Assembly: GCA_022843845.1 (NCBI GenBank)
Contig: JALHMW010000001.1
Coordinates: 248,001-312,000 of the forward strand
Origin: Archangium sp.
Lineage (GTDB): Bacteria > Myxococcota > Myxococcia > Myxococcales > Myxococcaceae
Length of the DNA: 64,000 nt
Direction: 5' to 3'
Shown here: positions 38,804-46,283 of the stretch, piece by piece
How the letters are laid out: each line of letters starts with the position of its first letter
Position numbering within the stretch: the stretch's first letter is position 1
Notes under the pieces: model-generated
Database searches by the model: none
What the model saw: only the letters and a program-made list of their open reading frames with translations
Told to the model about the DNA's origin: nothing
Position numbers and translations under genes: made by a program

Positions 38804-40309
38804 TCAGACGGTCGGCTGGGCTTCGCCCGACACCGTCTCGCTGGCCTGCCGGCGCTTGTTGAAGTCGAACATGCTCGTCACCCCGACGTAGAGGTACCCG
38901 AACATGAACAGGAACAGGTACGGCATCGACGCGTAGATGTCGTGGTCGAACGCGTACCAGATGGCGCCCGCGAAGTAGGCCGCGAAGCCCAGCTCGACGT
39001 ACGGCACCCACGAGCGCCGGCCCTTGTAGGCCTTCTGCACCTTCTGAACCTTGTTTCCCTCGGAGCCCGTCTTCGGCGTGCGAGCGAACTCGCTCTCGTG
39101 ATGCAGCAGGGCCTCGATGACGGCGCGCGATTGGTTGATCGACAGGCCGATGCCCAGGCTCATCAGGAACGGGAGGTACTTGATGCGGTCCCACCAGCCC
39201 AGGCCGAGCTCTCGCACCGTGGCGATGTAGAAGAAGCTCACCGACGCCGTCGCCGCGAGGAACACGGGCAGGTCGAGGAAGAGCGTCTGGTACATGCCGT
39301 GCTGGAAGCGCACCACCATCGACATCGGCATCATGACGGCGAGCAGCACCATCAGCGGGTACGCGATGTTGTTCGAGAGGTGGAACCAGGCCTCACGCTT
39401 GACGTGGAAGGGCAGCGTCTTCGAGGTGAGGATCGTCGGCAGCAGCTTGCGCGCCGTCTGAATCGAGCCCTTCGCCCAGCGGTGTTGCTGGCCCTTGAAG
39501 GCGTTCATGTCGACCGGCACCTCTGCGGGCGAGATGATGTCGGGCAGGAACATGAACTGCCAGCCCTTGAGCTGGGCGCGGTACGAGAGATCGAGATCTT
39601 CCGTCAGCGTGTCGTGCTGCCAGCCACCTGCGTCGACGATGGTCGCGCGACGCCAGACGCCTGCAGTGCCGTTGAAGTTGAAGAAGCAGCCCGAGCGGTT
39701 GCGCGCGGTGTGCTCGATGATGAAGTGACCGTCGAGCAGAATGCTCTGCGCCTGCGTGAGCAGCGAGAACTCGCGGTTCAGGTGGCCCCAGCGCACCTGC
39801 ACCATGCCGACCTTGTCATCGACGAAGAAGGGGACGGTGCGCTTGAGGAAGTCGACGCCCGGGACGAAGTCGGCGTCGAACACGGCGACGTACTCGCCCT
39901 TCGCCAGGTGCAGCCCGTTCTCGAGCGCGCCGGCCTTGAAGCCCTTGCGGTTGGTGCGGTGGACGTAGACGATGTCGACGCCCTGCGCCTTCCACTTCTC
40001 GACGACGGCGCGCGCGAGCGAGCACGTCTCGTCGGTGGAGTCGTCGAGCACCTGCACCTCGAAGCGATCGCGCGGGTAGTCGATGTGGCACACCGCATCG
40101 ACCAGCCGCTGCACGACGTACATCTCGTTGAAGATGGGCAGCTGCACGGTGACGCGCGGCCACTCCGTCAGCTCGCCCTTCGGCGTGGGGAGCTGGAACT
40201 TGTGGCGGTAGTACAGGTACGCCATCCGGTAGCGATGCGACCCGTACGTCGACAGCACGGCCAGCACGCCGAAGTAGACGCAGAGAAAGACGATTTCGGC
40301 GATGCTCAT
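38804..40309 (-). CDS. Cellulose-synthase-like family 2 glycosyltransferase
   Basis: The protein has 501 residues from MSIAEIVFLCVYFG. After one N-terminal TM the catalytic domain shows PIFNE, VQVLDDSTDET, AVFDADFVPG, TEDLDLSYRAQ and QQHRW, the D,D,D,QxxRW set of processive GT2 enzymes. Four or more C-terminal TM segments follow (YPLMVLLAVMMPMSMVV onwards). It resembles the CslA/glucomannan-synthase branch more than bacterial BcsA, with no PilZ domain. It probably polymerises a beta-linked polysaccharide across the inner membrane. A longer start 57 bases upstream is less likely because the chosen ATG begins directly with the TM segment. Confidence 0.93.
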   Translation of the reverse strand: MSIAEIVFLCVYFGVLAVLSTYGSHRYRMAYLYYRHKFQLPTPKGELTEWPRVTVQLPIFNEMYVVQRLVDAVCHIDYPRDRFEVQVLDDSTDETCSLARAVVEKWKAQGVDIVYVHRTNRKGFKAGALENGLHLAKGEYVAVFDADFVPGVDFLKRTVPFFVDDKVGMVQVRWGHLNREFSLLTQAQSILLDGHFIIEHTARNRSGCFFNFNGTAGVWRRATIVDAGGWQHDTLTEDLDLSYRAQLKGWQFMFLPDIISPAEVPVDMNAFKGQQHRWAKGSIQTARKLLPTILTSKTLPFHVKREAWFHLSNNIAYPLMVLLAVMMPMSMVVRFQHGMYQTLFLDLPVFLAATASVSFFYIATVRELGLGWWDRIKYLPFLMSLGIGLSINQSRAVIEALLHHESEFARTPKTGSEGNKVQKVQKAYKGRRSWVPYVELGFAAYFAGAIWYAFDHDIYASMPYLFLFMFGYLYVGVTSMFDFNKRRQASETVSGEAQPTV

Positions 40310-40375
40310 CGCGCTCACAGCCCCGCAACCACCCGGAATAACAGAGAAACCCCCTCCCGGGCTCAAGGACGACCC

Positions 40376-40404
40376 GTTCTAGGGATCTTGGCCCCCCGTG
40401 TCAA
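40376..40404 (-). promoter_or_regulatory. Sigma-70-type promoter for the glycosyltransferase gene
   Basis: On the minus strand a perfect TTGACA -35 (40399-40404) is followed after 17 bases by TAGAAC (40376-40381, 4 of 6 to TATAAT). The expected start site leaves a leader of about 60 bases before the glycosyltransferase ATG. This is the best consensus promoter I found in the window. Confidence 0.6.
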
Positions 40405-40428
40405 AGCGTTCGTTTCGACCGAACCCCA

Positions 40429-41424
40429 TCAATCAGAAGAGCGAACTCCGGCGTCGCGCCAGCGCTCGATCACCGCGTGGAGCACCGGCGCGACCAGTCC
40501 TGCGTCGAGGTAGGCCGACTCGACCGCGAGCGCGCGCCGAACAGGGTCGACACCGAGCCGCGCGTTGAGCTTCTCGAGGCACGAGGGGCACGGCTCGATC
40601 GGCATCGCGTCAGACTCGGCCTGCGAGTTCGCGCCGTTCATCGCGCACTCGAACGCGACGCAGTGCTGCAAGCCCATCATGTGGCCGAGCTCGTGCGCCG
40701 CCGTCGCCATGGTGCGCGAGAGCACGAGGTTCGGCTCGGTCGAGAGATCGCCGTGGCGCGCCAGGCTCATCACGCCGACGCGCTCACCGTAGCGGGCTTC
40801 GCCGAACACGAAGTTCCACTGCGGGTCGGGGTAGAGATCGACCGCCGTCACCGCCATCACACCCGCTGCATCGTCGGGCCGCAGCGGGAGCAGCGCGTCG
40901 AGGATCGGCTGGGTCTGCCACTGTGTCCCGAAGGTGCGCTCGCGGCGGCTGGCGGGCGGAACGATCGACTCCGGGAGCGCGGGCAGGAGCTTCACGTCAG
41001 TCTGGTACCAGTGGACGAGCAGCGCGCGCGTGCGCTCGAGGAGCGCCTCCTGCGCCTCCGACAGGGGCCCGACGGCGACGAGGTAGAGCGTCCGGCCTGG
41101 TGGCCAGCCACCATCGGGCTCCTCCGCCCGGAGGTCGGCGACCAGCTGTCCGGACTCGGGGTGCTCCGCGAGCCACTCACCGGGCTTCGGCGCGAGCTTC
41201 GGCGTCGCGAGCTGCTTCGCCACCTCGAGGGGCGCCGAGAGCCGCTCGTCACGCGCTGCCCTGCCGCGTGGGTACTCGGCGGGCTTGCGGTGCTGCCCTT
41301 TGGGGAGCGGGTTGTCGTCATCACTGCCCCGCGTCCTGAAGGCGAGCGGGAGCAGCAGCACGAAGAGCAGCCCGATGCCGATGAGCACCGCGAGGACCCT
41401 GGTGAACCGTCCGGACTGAGGCAC
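40429..41424 (-). CDS. Archaemetzincin-family metalloprotease with N-terminal membrane anchor
   Basis: This 331-residue protein has an N-terminal TM (VLAVLIGIGLLFVLLLPLAF). The zinc site HELGHMMGLQHC is followed by VAFECAMNG and CPSCLEKL, which reproduces the archaemetzincin pattern HExxHxxGxxHCx4CxM...CxxC: three His ligands, the catalytic Glu and the second structural zinc Cys set. The preceding part has an Arg/Pro-rich linker. Archaemetzincins are common in archaea and animals and patchy in bacteria. This one is anchored so that the protease domain probably faces the periplasm. It lies 13 bases after the secretin-N/BON gene on the same strand. Substrate unknown. Confidence 0.9.
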   Translation of the reverse strand: MPQSGRFTRVLAVLIGIGLLFVLLLPLAFRTRGSDDDNPLPKGQHRKPAEYPRGRAARDERLSAPLEVAKQLATPKLAPKPGEWLAEHPESGQLVADLRAEEPDGGWPPGRTLYLVAVGPLSEAQEALLERTRALLVHWYQTDVKLLPALPESIVPPASRRERTFGTQWQTQPILDALLPLRPDDAAGVMAVTAVDLYPDPQWNFVFGEARYGERVGVMSLARHGDLSTEPNLVLSRTMATAAHELGHMMGLQHCVAFECAMNGANSQAESDAMPIEPCPSCLEKLNARLGVDPVRRALAVESAYLDAGLVAPVLHAVIERWRDAGVRSSD

Positions 41425-41437
41425 GGGAAAGAGGCCT

Positions 41438-42055
41438 TCAGCGGCTCAGGTTCGGCGTCACCGCGCTGGCGTAGGAGTTGGCGATCATCAGCGCCTTCTG
41501 CAGCTCACGCTCGTCCGACACCGAGCCCTCGAGCACGATCTTCCCGCCGTACGCGACGGCGCGGGCCGAGACGAGCCCCTGCTTCTGGAACGCCGCCGAG
41601 ATGTTCGCGGCGACGGCAGGCATCACGCGCGGGTCGACGGTGGCGAGGATTCGAACGCTCGCGTCGTTGGCGAACAACTGCTCGAGGCGGCGCAGCTCGT
41701 CCATCGAGTCGAGGCGCCCGTCGATCACCGTCATGCCGTTGTACGTCTCGACGCGCAGGGACGGGTTGACCAGCGTCTTCACCATCGTCTGCACCTGGTC
41801 GCCCTTGCCGTCGTCGACGACGATGGTCCGCGTCTGCAGCGCGCCCGACGCGGTCCAGAGCGTCAGCGAGGTGCGGCCGAGCTGGTTGGCGGTGATCAGG
41901 AGCTCGCCCTTGCCCGTGGCTCTCACGTCAGCGACCTGCTCCTGGCCGACGGCGACGCGCGTGATGCCGGGGATCTTGAGGACGTGCTGGGTGCCAGGCG
42001 ACAGGCGAATCGGCTCAGCGGCGACAGCCAGGGACAACAGGGCGGTGGTGAGCAT
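41438..42055 (-). CDS. Secreted protein with secretin N-domain (CpaC-like) and BON domain, no secretin pore
   Basis: This 205-residue protein has signal peptide MLTTALLSLAVAAEP. Residues 15-85 (LSPGTQHVLKIPGITRVAVG, LLITANQLGRTSLTLW) match the N-terminal domain of CpaC/RcpA-type secretins, and residues 95-195 (VETYNGMTVIDGRLDS, GGKIVLEGSVSDERELQKAL) look like BON folds. Full CpaC proteins continue into a secretin pore, which is absent here; the stop is clean. It could be a partner of a pilus or secretion secretin, or an independent periplasmic binder. It is adjacent to the archaemetzincin gene. Confidence 0.85.
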   Translation of the reverse strand: MLTTALLSLAVAAEPIRLSPGTQHVLKIPGITRVAVGQEQVADVRATGKGELLITANQLGRTSLTLWTASGALQTRTIVVDDGKGDQVQTMVKTLVNPSLRVETYNGMTVIDGRLDSMDELRRLEQLFANDASVRILATVDPRVMPAVAANISAAFQKQGLVSARAVAYGGKIVLEGSVSDERELQKALMIANSYASAVTPNLSR

Positions 42056-42069
42056 GGCGCTATCGTAGG

Positions 42070-42094
42070 CCTTGAAGGAGGGAGGACTTCAAGG
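42070..42094. promoter_or_regulatory. Perfect 8-base inverted repeat upstream of the secretin-N/BON gene
   Basis: CCTTGAAG-N9-CTTCAAGG lies in the 70-base gap between the ddl stop and the secretin-N/BON start, ending 14 bases before the ATG on the minus strand. It could be an operator for a dimeric regulator or a leader hairpin. No T-run follows, so it is not a typical terminator. Confidence 0.4.
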
Positions 42095-42125
42095 AGGGGG
42101 ATGCCACCAGCCGCCAGAGCGTGCG

Positions 42126-43109
42126 TCAGCCCGCGTGGGCCTCGACCTGCGGCTCGCGCTCGACGACCGGCGCCTCGTGCAGGTGAGCGCCGTCGAGCCT
42201 GGCGCCCGAGAGGATGCGCTCGACGAGGTCTTCGAAGCCCAGGCCCGCGGCCTTCGCGATCTTCGGGAACAGGCTGACCCGCGTCATGCCAGGCAGCGTG
42301 TTCACCTCGAGCACCACCTCGTTCCCGACTTCCGGAACGATGAAGTCGACGCGCACCGCGCCACGGCAGCCCAGGGAGCGCGTTGCGGCGAGCGCCATCT
42401 GCTCGATGTTGGCGACGCGCGTGGCCGGCAGGCGGGGCGGCAGGTGGTACTTCGCGCCACCGTCGTACTTGGTGGTGGTGTCGAAGACCGAGCCATCGTG
42501 GCTGACTTCGCAGGTGCCCAGGACGGCGCCATCGAGCAACGCGACGGTGACTTCGCGGCCCTTCACGAAGCGCTCCACGAGGGCTTCGCCACCGAAGCGG
42601 CAGGCGAGCGCGATGGCCGGCTCGAGCTGCTCGCGGGTGTGCACGAGCGTGAGGCCAACCGAGGAGCCGCTGCTGGCCGGCTTCACCACGCAGGGGAAGC
42701 CGAGATCGGCGTGGAGCGAGGGCACGTCCTTCACGCGCGAGGCCTGCACCACGTAGCCAGTCGGCGTCGCGAGGTTGTGCTGGCGGAAGAGCTTCTTGGC
42801 GACGCCCTTGTTCATCGCGAGCGCCGACCCGAGCACGCCCGAGCCCGTGTACGGAATGTTCATCACCTCGAGCAGGCCCTGCACGCGGCCGTCTTCACCC
42901 ATGCGGCCGTGGAGCGCGAGGAAGGCGACGTCGATGCCAGCCTCACGAACGGTGGTGTCGAGGCCGGGGCCGGCGAACAGCCGCGCGACCTGATGTCCGT
43001 TGGCCTCGAGCGCCAGAGCGATGGCCTCTCCGGTCTTCATCGAGACGTCCCGCTCTTCGCCCCAACCGCCCATGAGAACGCCGATTCGCCTGCTCGACTG
43101 CTGAGTCAT
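42126..43109 (-). CDS. ddl: D-alanine--D-alanine ligase
   Basis: The protein has 327 residues and a clear GGAGG ribosome site. The ATP-grasp ligase motifs are present: GGWGEERDVSMKTG, ALHGRMGEDGRVQGLLE, IPYTGSGVLGSALAMNK, VVKPASSGSSVGL, and the metal-binding segment RVDFIV...LEVNTLPGMT. It joins two D-Ala residues for peptidoglycan precursor synthesis. It is not in an mur/fts cluster here; flanking genes are a PEGA protein upstream and a secretin-N/BON protein downstream. Confidence 0.97.
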   Translation of the reverse strand: MTQQSSRRIGVLMGGWGEERDVSMKTGEAIALALEANGHQVARLFAGPGLDTTVREAGIDVAFLALHGRMGEDGRVQGLLEVMNIPYTGSGVLGSALAMNKGVAKKLFRQHNLATPTGYVVQASRVKDVPSLHADLGFPCVVKPASSGSSVGLTLVHTREQLEPAIALACRFGGEALVERFVKGREVTVALLDGAVLGTCEVSHDGSVFDTTTKYDGGAKYHLPPRLPATRVANIEQMALAATRSLGCRGAVRVDFIVPEVGNEVVLEVNTLPGMTRVSLFPKIAKAAGLGFEDLVERILSGARLDGAHLHEAPVVEREPQVEAHAG

Positions 43110-43280
43110 CAGTGTGGCCTCCGTGCCGCGCCGTCATCGGCGCTCCAGGGAAGAGAGCAGCCGGAGTGCCAACCGGTGCCTCGCCTCAGGAGCGCGCGGA
43201 GTTGCACGCTACAGGCCTGTGTCGCGATGTCGATTTTTCAACCGGCGCGGGCCATCAGCCTCGTCGCCGATGCAGGCGCG

Positions 43281-45263
43281 TCAGTAGTTGCGCAGGTCGT
43301 CGTGGTCCTGTTCCTTCTTCTTCTTCTCTTCCTCTTCCTTCTTCTTCCGCTCCTCGTCCTCATTCTTCTTCCGCTCTTCTTCTTCCTTCTTCTTCTTCTC
43401 GGCCTCGGCCGCAGCCTTCGCGGCGGCCTCTTCGTCGGCCTTCTTCTTCGCGTCGTCGGTCTTCTTCCCGGCCTTCGCGTCGGCCTCCTGCTTCTTGCGC
43501 TCGTCTTCGGCGCGCTTCGCCTCGTCGGCCTTCGCCTTCTTCTCGTCAGCCTCGGCCTTCTTCTTCGCTTCGGCCTGTGCCTGCTCTTCCTTCTTCAGCC
43601 GCGCAGCGTCTTCCTTCTCTTTCCGGGCCTCCTCGTCCTTGCGGCGCTTCTCTTCCTTCGGGTCGACCTTGACGGGCTCTTCCTTCTTCGGAGGTTCTTC
43701 TTTCTTCGGTTCCTCCTTCTTTGGAGGCTCTTCCTTCTTCGGCTCTTCCTTCTTTGGAGCCTCTTCCTTCTTCTTCGGCGGCTCGTCCTTCTTCACGGCC
43801 TCCTTCTTCGCGGGCTCATCCTTCTTCTTGAGCGCGGGCTTCTTCTTCGTCGGCTCAGGCTCATCGGCCGCAGCCCCACCGCCGCCTGAGGCGAGCAGGA
43901 AGGTCCCCACGCCAGCCGCGATACCAGCGCCAATGAAGGAGCCGAGCGAGACGCCACCATAGGCACGCGCCTCGTTGGCAAGGCCGCTGGAGACGCCCGT
44001 CTGAACCTGCGGCGTGGCCCTGAACTGGGTGTAGCGCTCCTGCCCGATGACGCCCGTGCCGATGCCCGCGGCGACGAGGCCTGCGGCGACGCCGAGCAGC
44101 GCGATGCCGACGACCGTCTTGCCCGAGCCTCCACCGCCGTCACCTTCGAAGTGGCTGACCGGGGACTTGCCCTGTCGAGGCGCGTCGGCGGCAACGAGCC
44201 CATCGATGAACGTCTTGAGGGCGTCGCTGGCTGTCCCGAGAGGCTGCGTGGTGGTCGCGTACGCCGCGTTGTGGCCGTCGCGTACCTCGAGGCGGAGCGC
44301 CGTCACCTCGGACTGCTCGCCGACCGTGCTCTTCTTCACGAGGAACGCCAGCACCTGGTCGACCTTGAGCGTCTTGCCGAGCGCCATCAGCGCCTGGTCG
44401 CGCGTCGGCCCTTTGGGCGCCTTCGAGATCGTGTCGACGGCCTTCACCAGCGCCGGCCGCAGCTCCGCGGGCTTCAGCTCCAGCGTGGCGTCGCCGGGAG
44501 GCAGCTCGGTCACGGAGAGGACGTAGCCTCCAAGGCCCGCGACGATCTCGTGTCTGCTCCCGAGCAGGCCATTCACCGTCACCGGGCTCTGGCCGCGGTG
44601 CTGACCGTTCACCCAGATGTTCGCGCCAGGCGGCTCCGTGCGCACGTTGAGCTCGCCCTTCGCACCGTTGGCCAGCTTGCGCTGCTGCTCGACGAACTTG
44701 ATCAACTCAGGCGGGAAGAACTGCGAATTGAACTCGGCCCGGGGCTGCACGGCGATGATGCGCTCGATCTCCTGCTTCGCGGGCGGCACCTCCCCGCCCA
44801 TGGCGTGGCTCGCTGCTTTCATCACCCAGGCCTTCAACAGGTCGTCGAAGGTGCGGCTGGTGTCGGTCTCTTTCAGCTGCTTCACGGCATCGGCGAACGC
44901 CTCGACGCCCTTCGCAGTGTCGAGCTCGTCCAGGGCGGTCTGCCCTGCCGTCATGCGGGCGCGCGCGGCCTCGACCTTCGTCGCGCGTTCAGTAGCGGCC
45001 TGGGGGTCGAAGAGCTCCCTCGGCGACACCACCTCGAAGCGGCCCGAGACCCGCGCGGCGTCTTCGGCGACGAGCTCGAGCATGCCCTGGGTGAGTCGCG
45101 ACGGCGCGTCGAGCGGCACCACCACGATGGCGAGGCGCGGCCCCGACGACGCTGCGGCCACCTCGGCTGGCAACAGGAGCGGCCGGGCGACCGCCGGACC
45201 TGCCGACAGCGCGGCCACCAGCGCGGCGATCAACGCCCTCGAGAAGAGACCCGGCCGACGCAT
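43281..45263 (-). CDS. PEGA-domain secreted protein with long Lys/Glu-rich tail
   Basis: This 660-residue protein starts with a signal peptide (LFSRALIAALVAALSAGPAVA). The middle has a PEGA domain at about 200-270 (GELNVRTEPPGANIWVNGQ, PVTVNGLLG). Two hydrophobic stretches (TVVGIALLGVAAGLVAAGIG and GSFIGAGIAAGVGTFLLA) come near 395 and 445. From about residue 465 to the end the protein is nearly all Lys, Glu, Ala, Asp and Pro, with an 11-residue repeat around KKEEPKKEEPP and then a coiled-coil-like helix. PEGA domains bind or organise surface structures in myxobacterial lipoproteins. The tail's role is unknown; it may be an extended periplasmic arm. Confidence 0.85.
   Translation of the reverse strand: MRRPGLFSRALIAALVAALSAGPAVARPLLLPAEVAAASSGPRLAIVVVPLDAPSRLTQGMLELVAEDAARVSGRFEVVSPRELFDPQAATERATKVEAARARMTAGQTALDELDTAKGVEAFADAVKQLKETDTSRTFDDLLKAWVMKAASHAMGGEVPPAKQEIERIIAVQPRAEFNSQFFPPELIKFVEQQRKLANGAKGELNVRTEPPGANIWVNGQHRGQSPVTVNGLLGSRHEIVAGLGGYVLSVTELPPGDATLELKPAELRPALVKAVDTISKAPKGPTRDQALMALGKTLKVDQVLAFLVKKSTVGEQSEVTALRLEVRDGHNAAYATTTQPLGTASDALKTFIDGLVAADAPRQGKSPVSHFEGDGGGGSGKTVVGIALLGVAAGLVAAGIGTGVIGQERYTQFRATPQVQTGVSSGLANEARAYGGVSLGSFIGAGIAAGVGTFLLASGGGGAAADEPEPTKKKPALKKKDEPAKKEAVKKDEPPKKKEEAPKKEEPKKEEPPKKEEPKKEEPPKKEEPVKVDPKEEKRRKDEEARKEKEDAARLKKEEQAQAEAKKKAEADEKKAKADEAKRAEDERKKQEADAKAGKKTDDAKKKADEEAAAKAAAEAEKKKKEEEERKKNEDEERKKKEEEEKKKKEQDHDDLRNY
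43284..43862 (-). repeat. Polypurine/polypyrimidine low-complexity tract coding a Lys/Glu tail
   Basis: This stretch is almost purely purine on the coding strand (AAGAAG and GAAGAG-type codons) and pyrimidine on the other. Tandem units of about 33 bases encode KKEEPKKEEPP. The composition is striking against the GC-rich surroundings and is suited to slippage or to non-B DNA such as triplex. Confidence 0.75.
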
Positions 45264-45317
45264 CGAGCCGCATGGTTCACCATGACGACCCGGAGCGCTA
45301 GCACCAAAGGCCAGGGA

Positions 45318-46220
45318 TCAATCGTCGTCGTCGGGTTCCACGAACAACCAGCGAATGTCTGGAACGCGCGCGTGAATCGCCAGCTCGAACGCGTCGATGG
45401 TCTCGACCACGCCGCGGGTGTCGAGCTCGTCGATGAGGTGCACCTTGCAGGCGACCATCACCTCGCCGGGCCCCTGCTGCACCGTCAACACGCGGATGAG
45501 GCGCTTGATGTTCGGCTGCGTGAGGGCGACCTCTTTCACGACGATCTCGATCTGCGGGTCGGCGCGTTCGCCGAGCAGGAGCGACATCACCTCACGGGCG
45601 AGGAAGATGGCCACGCCGATCAGCACGACGCCGATGAGCAGGCTGCCGACGGAGTCCCAACGGGGGTCGCCGGTCGCCACCGTCAGGCCCAGCGCGATGA
45701 GCGCCACGATCAGGCCCAGCACGGCCGCCGCGTTCTCTCCGAAGAGCACGACGAGATCGGAGTCCTTCGTCTCACGCAGGTAGGTGAAGAGCCCCTGGTT
45801 GCCTCGCCGCTTCTTCATCTCGACCAGGTTTCCGGAGGTCGCCCAGGCCTCGAGCAGGAGCGCGAACCCGAGGATACCGAAGGCGAGGCCCACGTTCTCG
45901 ACGGGTTCGGGGTGCCCCAGCTTGTGCACGCCCTCGTAGATGCTGAACACCCCGCCGCCCGAGAAGAGGAGCAGCGCGACGATGAAGCTCCAGAAGTAGA
46001 CCGAGCGGCCATAGCCAAGCGGGTAGTTCTCGTCGGGCGGCTTCTTCGCGAGTGTGACGCCGACCAGCAACAGCACCTGGTTGATGCAGTCGGCGCTCGA
46101 GTGGATGGCCTCGGCCAGCATGGTGCCGGAGCCGGTGAAGAAGGCCGCGATGCCTTTGGCGGTCGCGATGGTGACGTTCACCGCCAACGACTTGAGGATC
46201 TCTTTCGTGTTTCCAGCCAC
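45318..46220 (-). CDS. Cation diffusion facilitator family transporter
   Basis: This 300-residue protein has six membrane segments. The TM2 metal-site motif HSSAD (in AEAIHSSADCINQ) is present, but the TM5 motif is ENAAA (VLFGENAAAVLG) rather than the usual HxxxD or DxxxD. This form is seen in a ZnT9-like subgroup. The C-terminal cytoplasmic domain (VALTQPNIKRLIRV, VMVACKVHLID) fits the CDF dimerisation domain but lacks a His-rich loop. It probably exports a divalent metal such as Zn or Mn, or a proton-coupled substrate if the altered site is not metal-selective. It sits between the PEGA protein and the ctpA-like gene on the same strand. Confidence 0.88.
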   Translation of the reverse strand: MAGNTKEILKSLAVNVTIATAKGIAAFFTGSGTMLAEAIHSSADCINQVLLLVGVTLAKKPPDENYPLGYGRSVYFWSFIVALLLFSGGGVFSIYEGVHKLGHPEPVENVGLAFGILGFALLLEAWATSGNLVEMKKRRGNQGLFTYLRETKDSDLVVLFGENAAAVLGLIVALIALGLTVATGDPRWDSVGSLLIGVVLIGVAIFLAREVMSLLLGERADPQIEIVVKEVALTQPNIKRLIRVLTVQQGPGEVMVACKVHLIDELDTRGVVETIDAFELAIHARVPDIRWLFVEPDDDD

Positions 46221-46283
46221 GGGTCGAGCGACCTAGCACGAACCAACCGAGGTTCATCGGCGAGGTGCCGCTGGCGAGACCGT

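Noticed and set aside
43110-43280. 171-base gap upstream of ddl, inspected for a tRNA, small RNA or promoter
   Set aside because: No cloverleaf, no clear promoter pair and no hairpin with a T-run was found; only weak partial dyads.
42072-43889. Plus-strand open frame with a Leu/Phe-rich end that looks like a membrane protein
   Set aside because: The hydrophobic end is the reverse of the Lys/Glu codons of the PEGA protein's tail; the rest lies opposite ddl.
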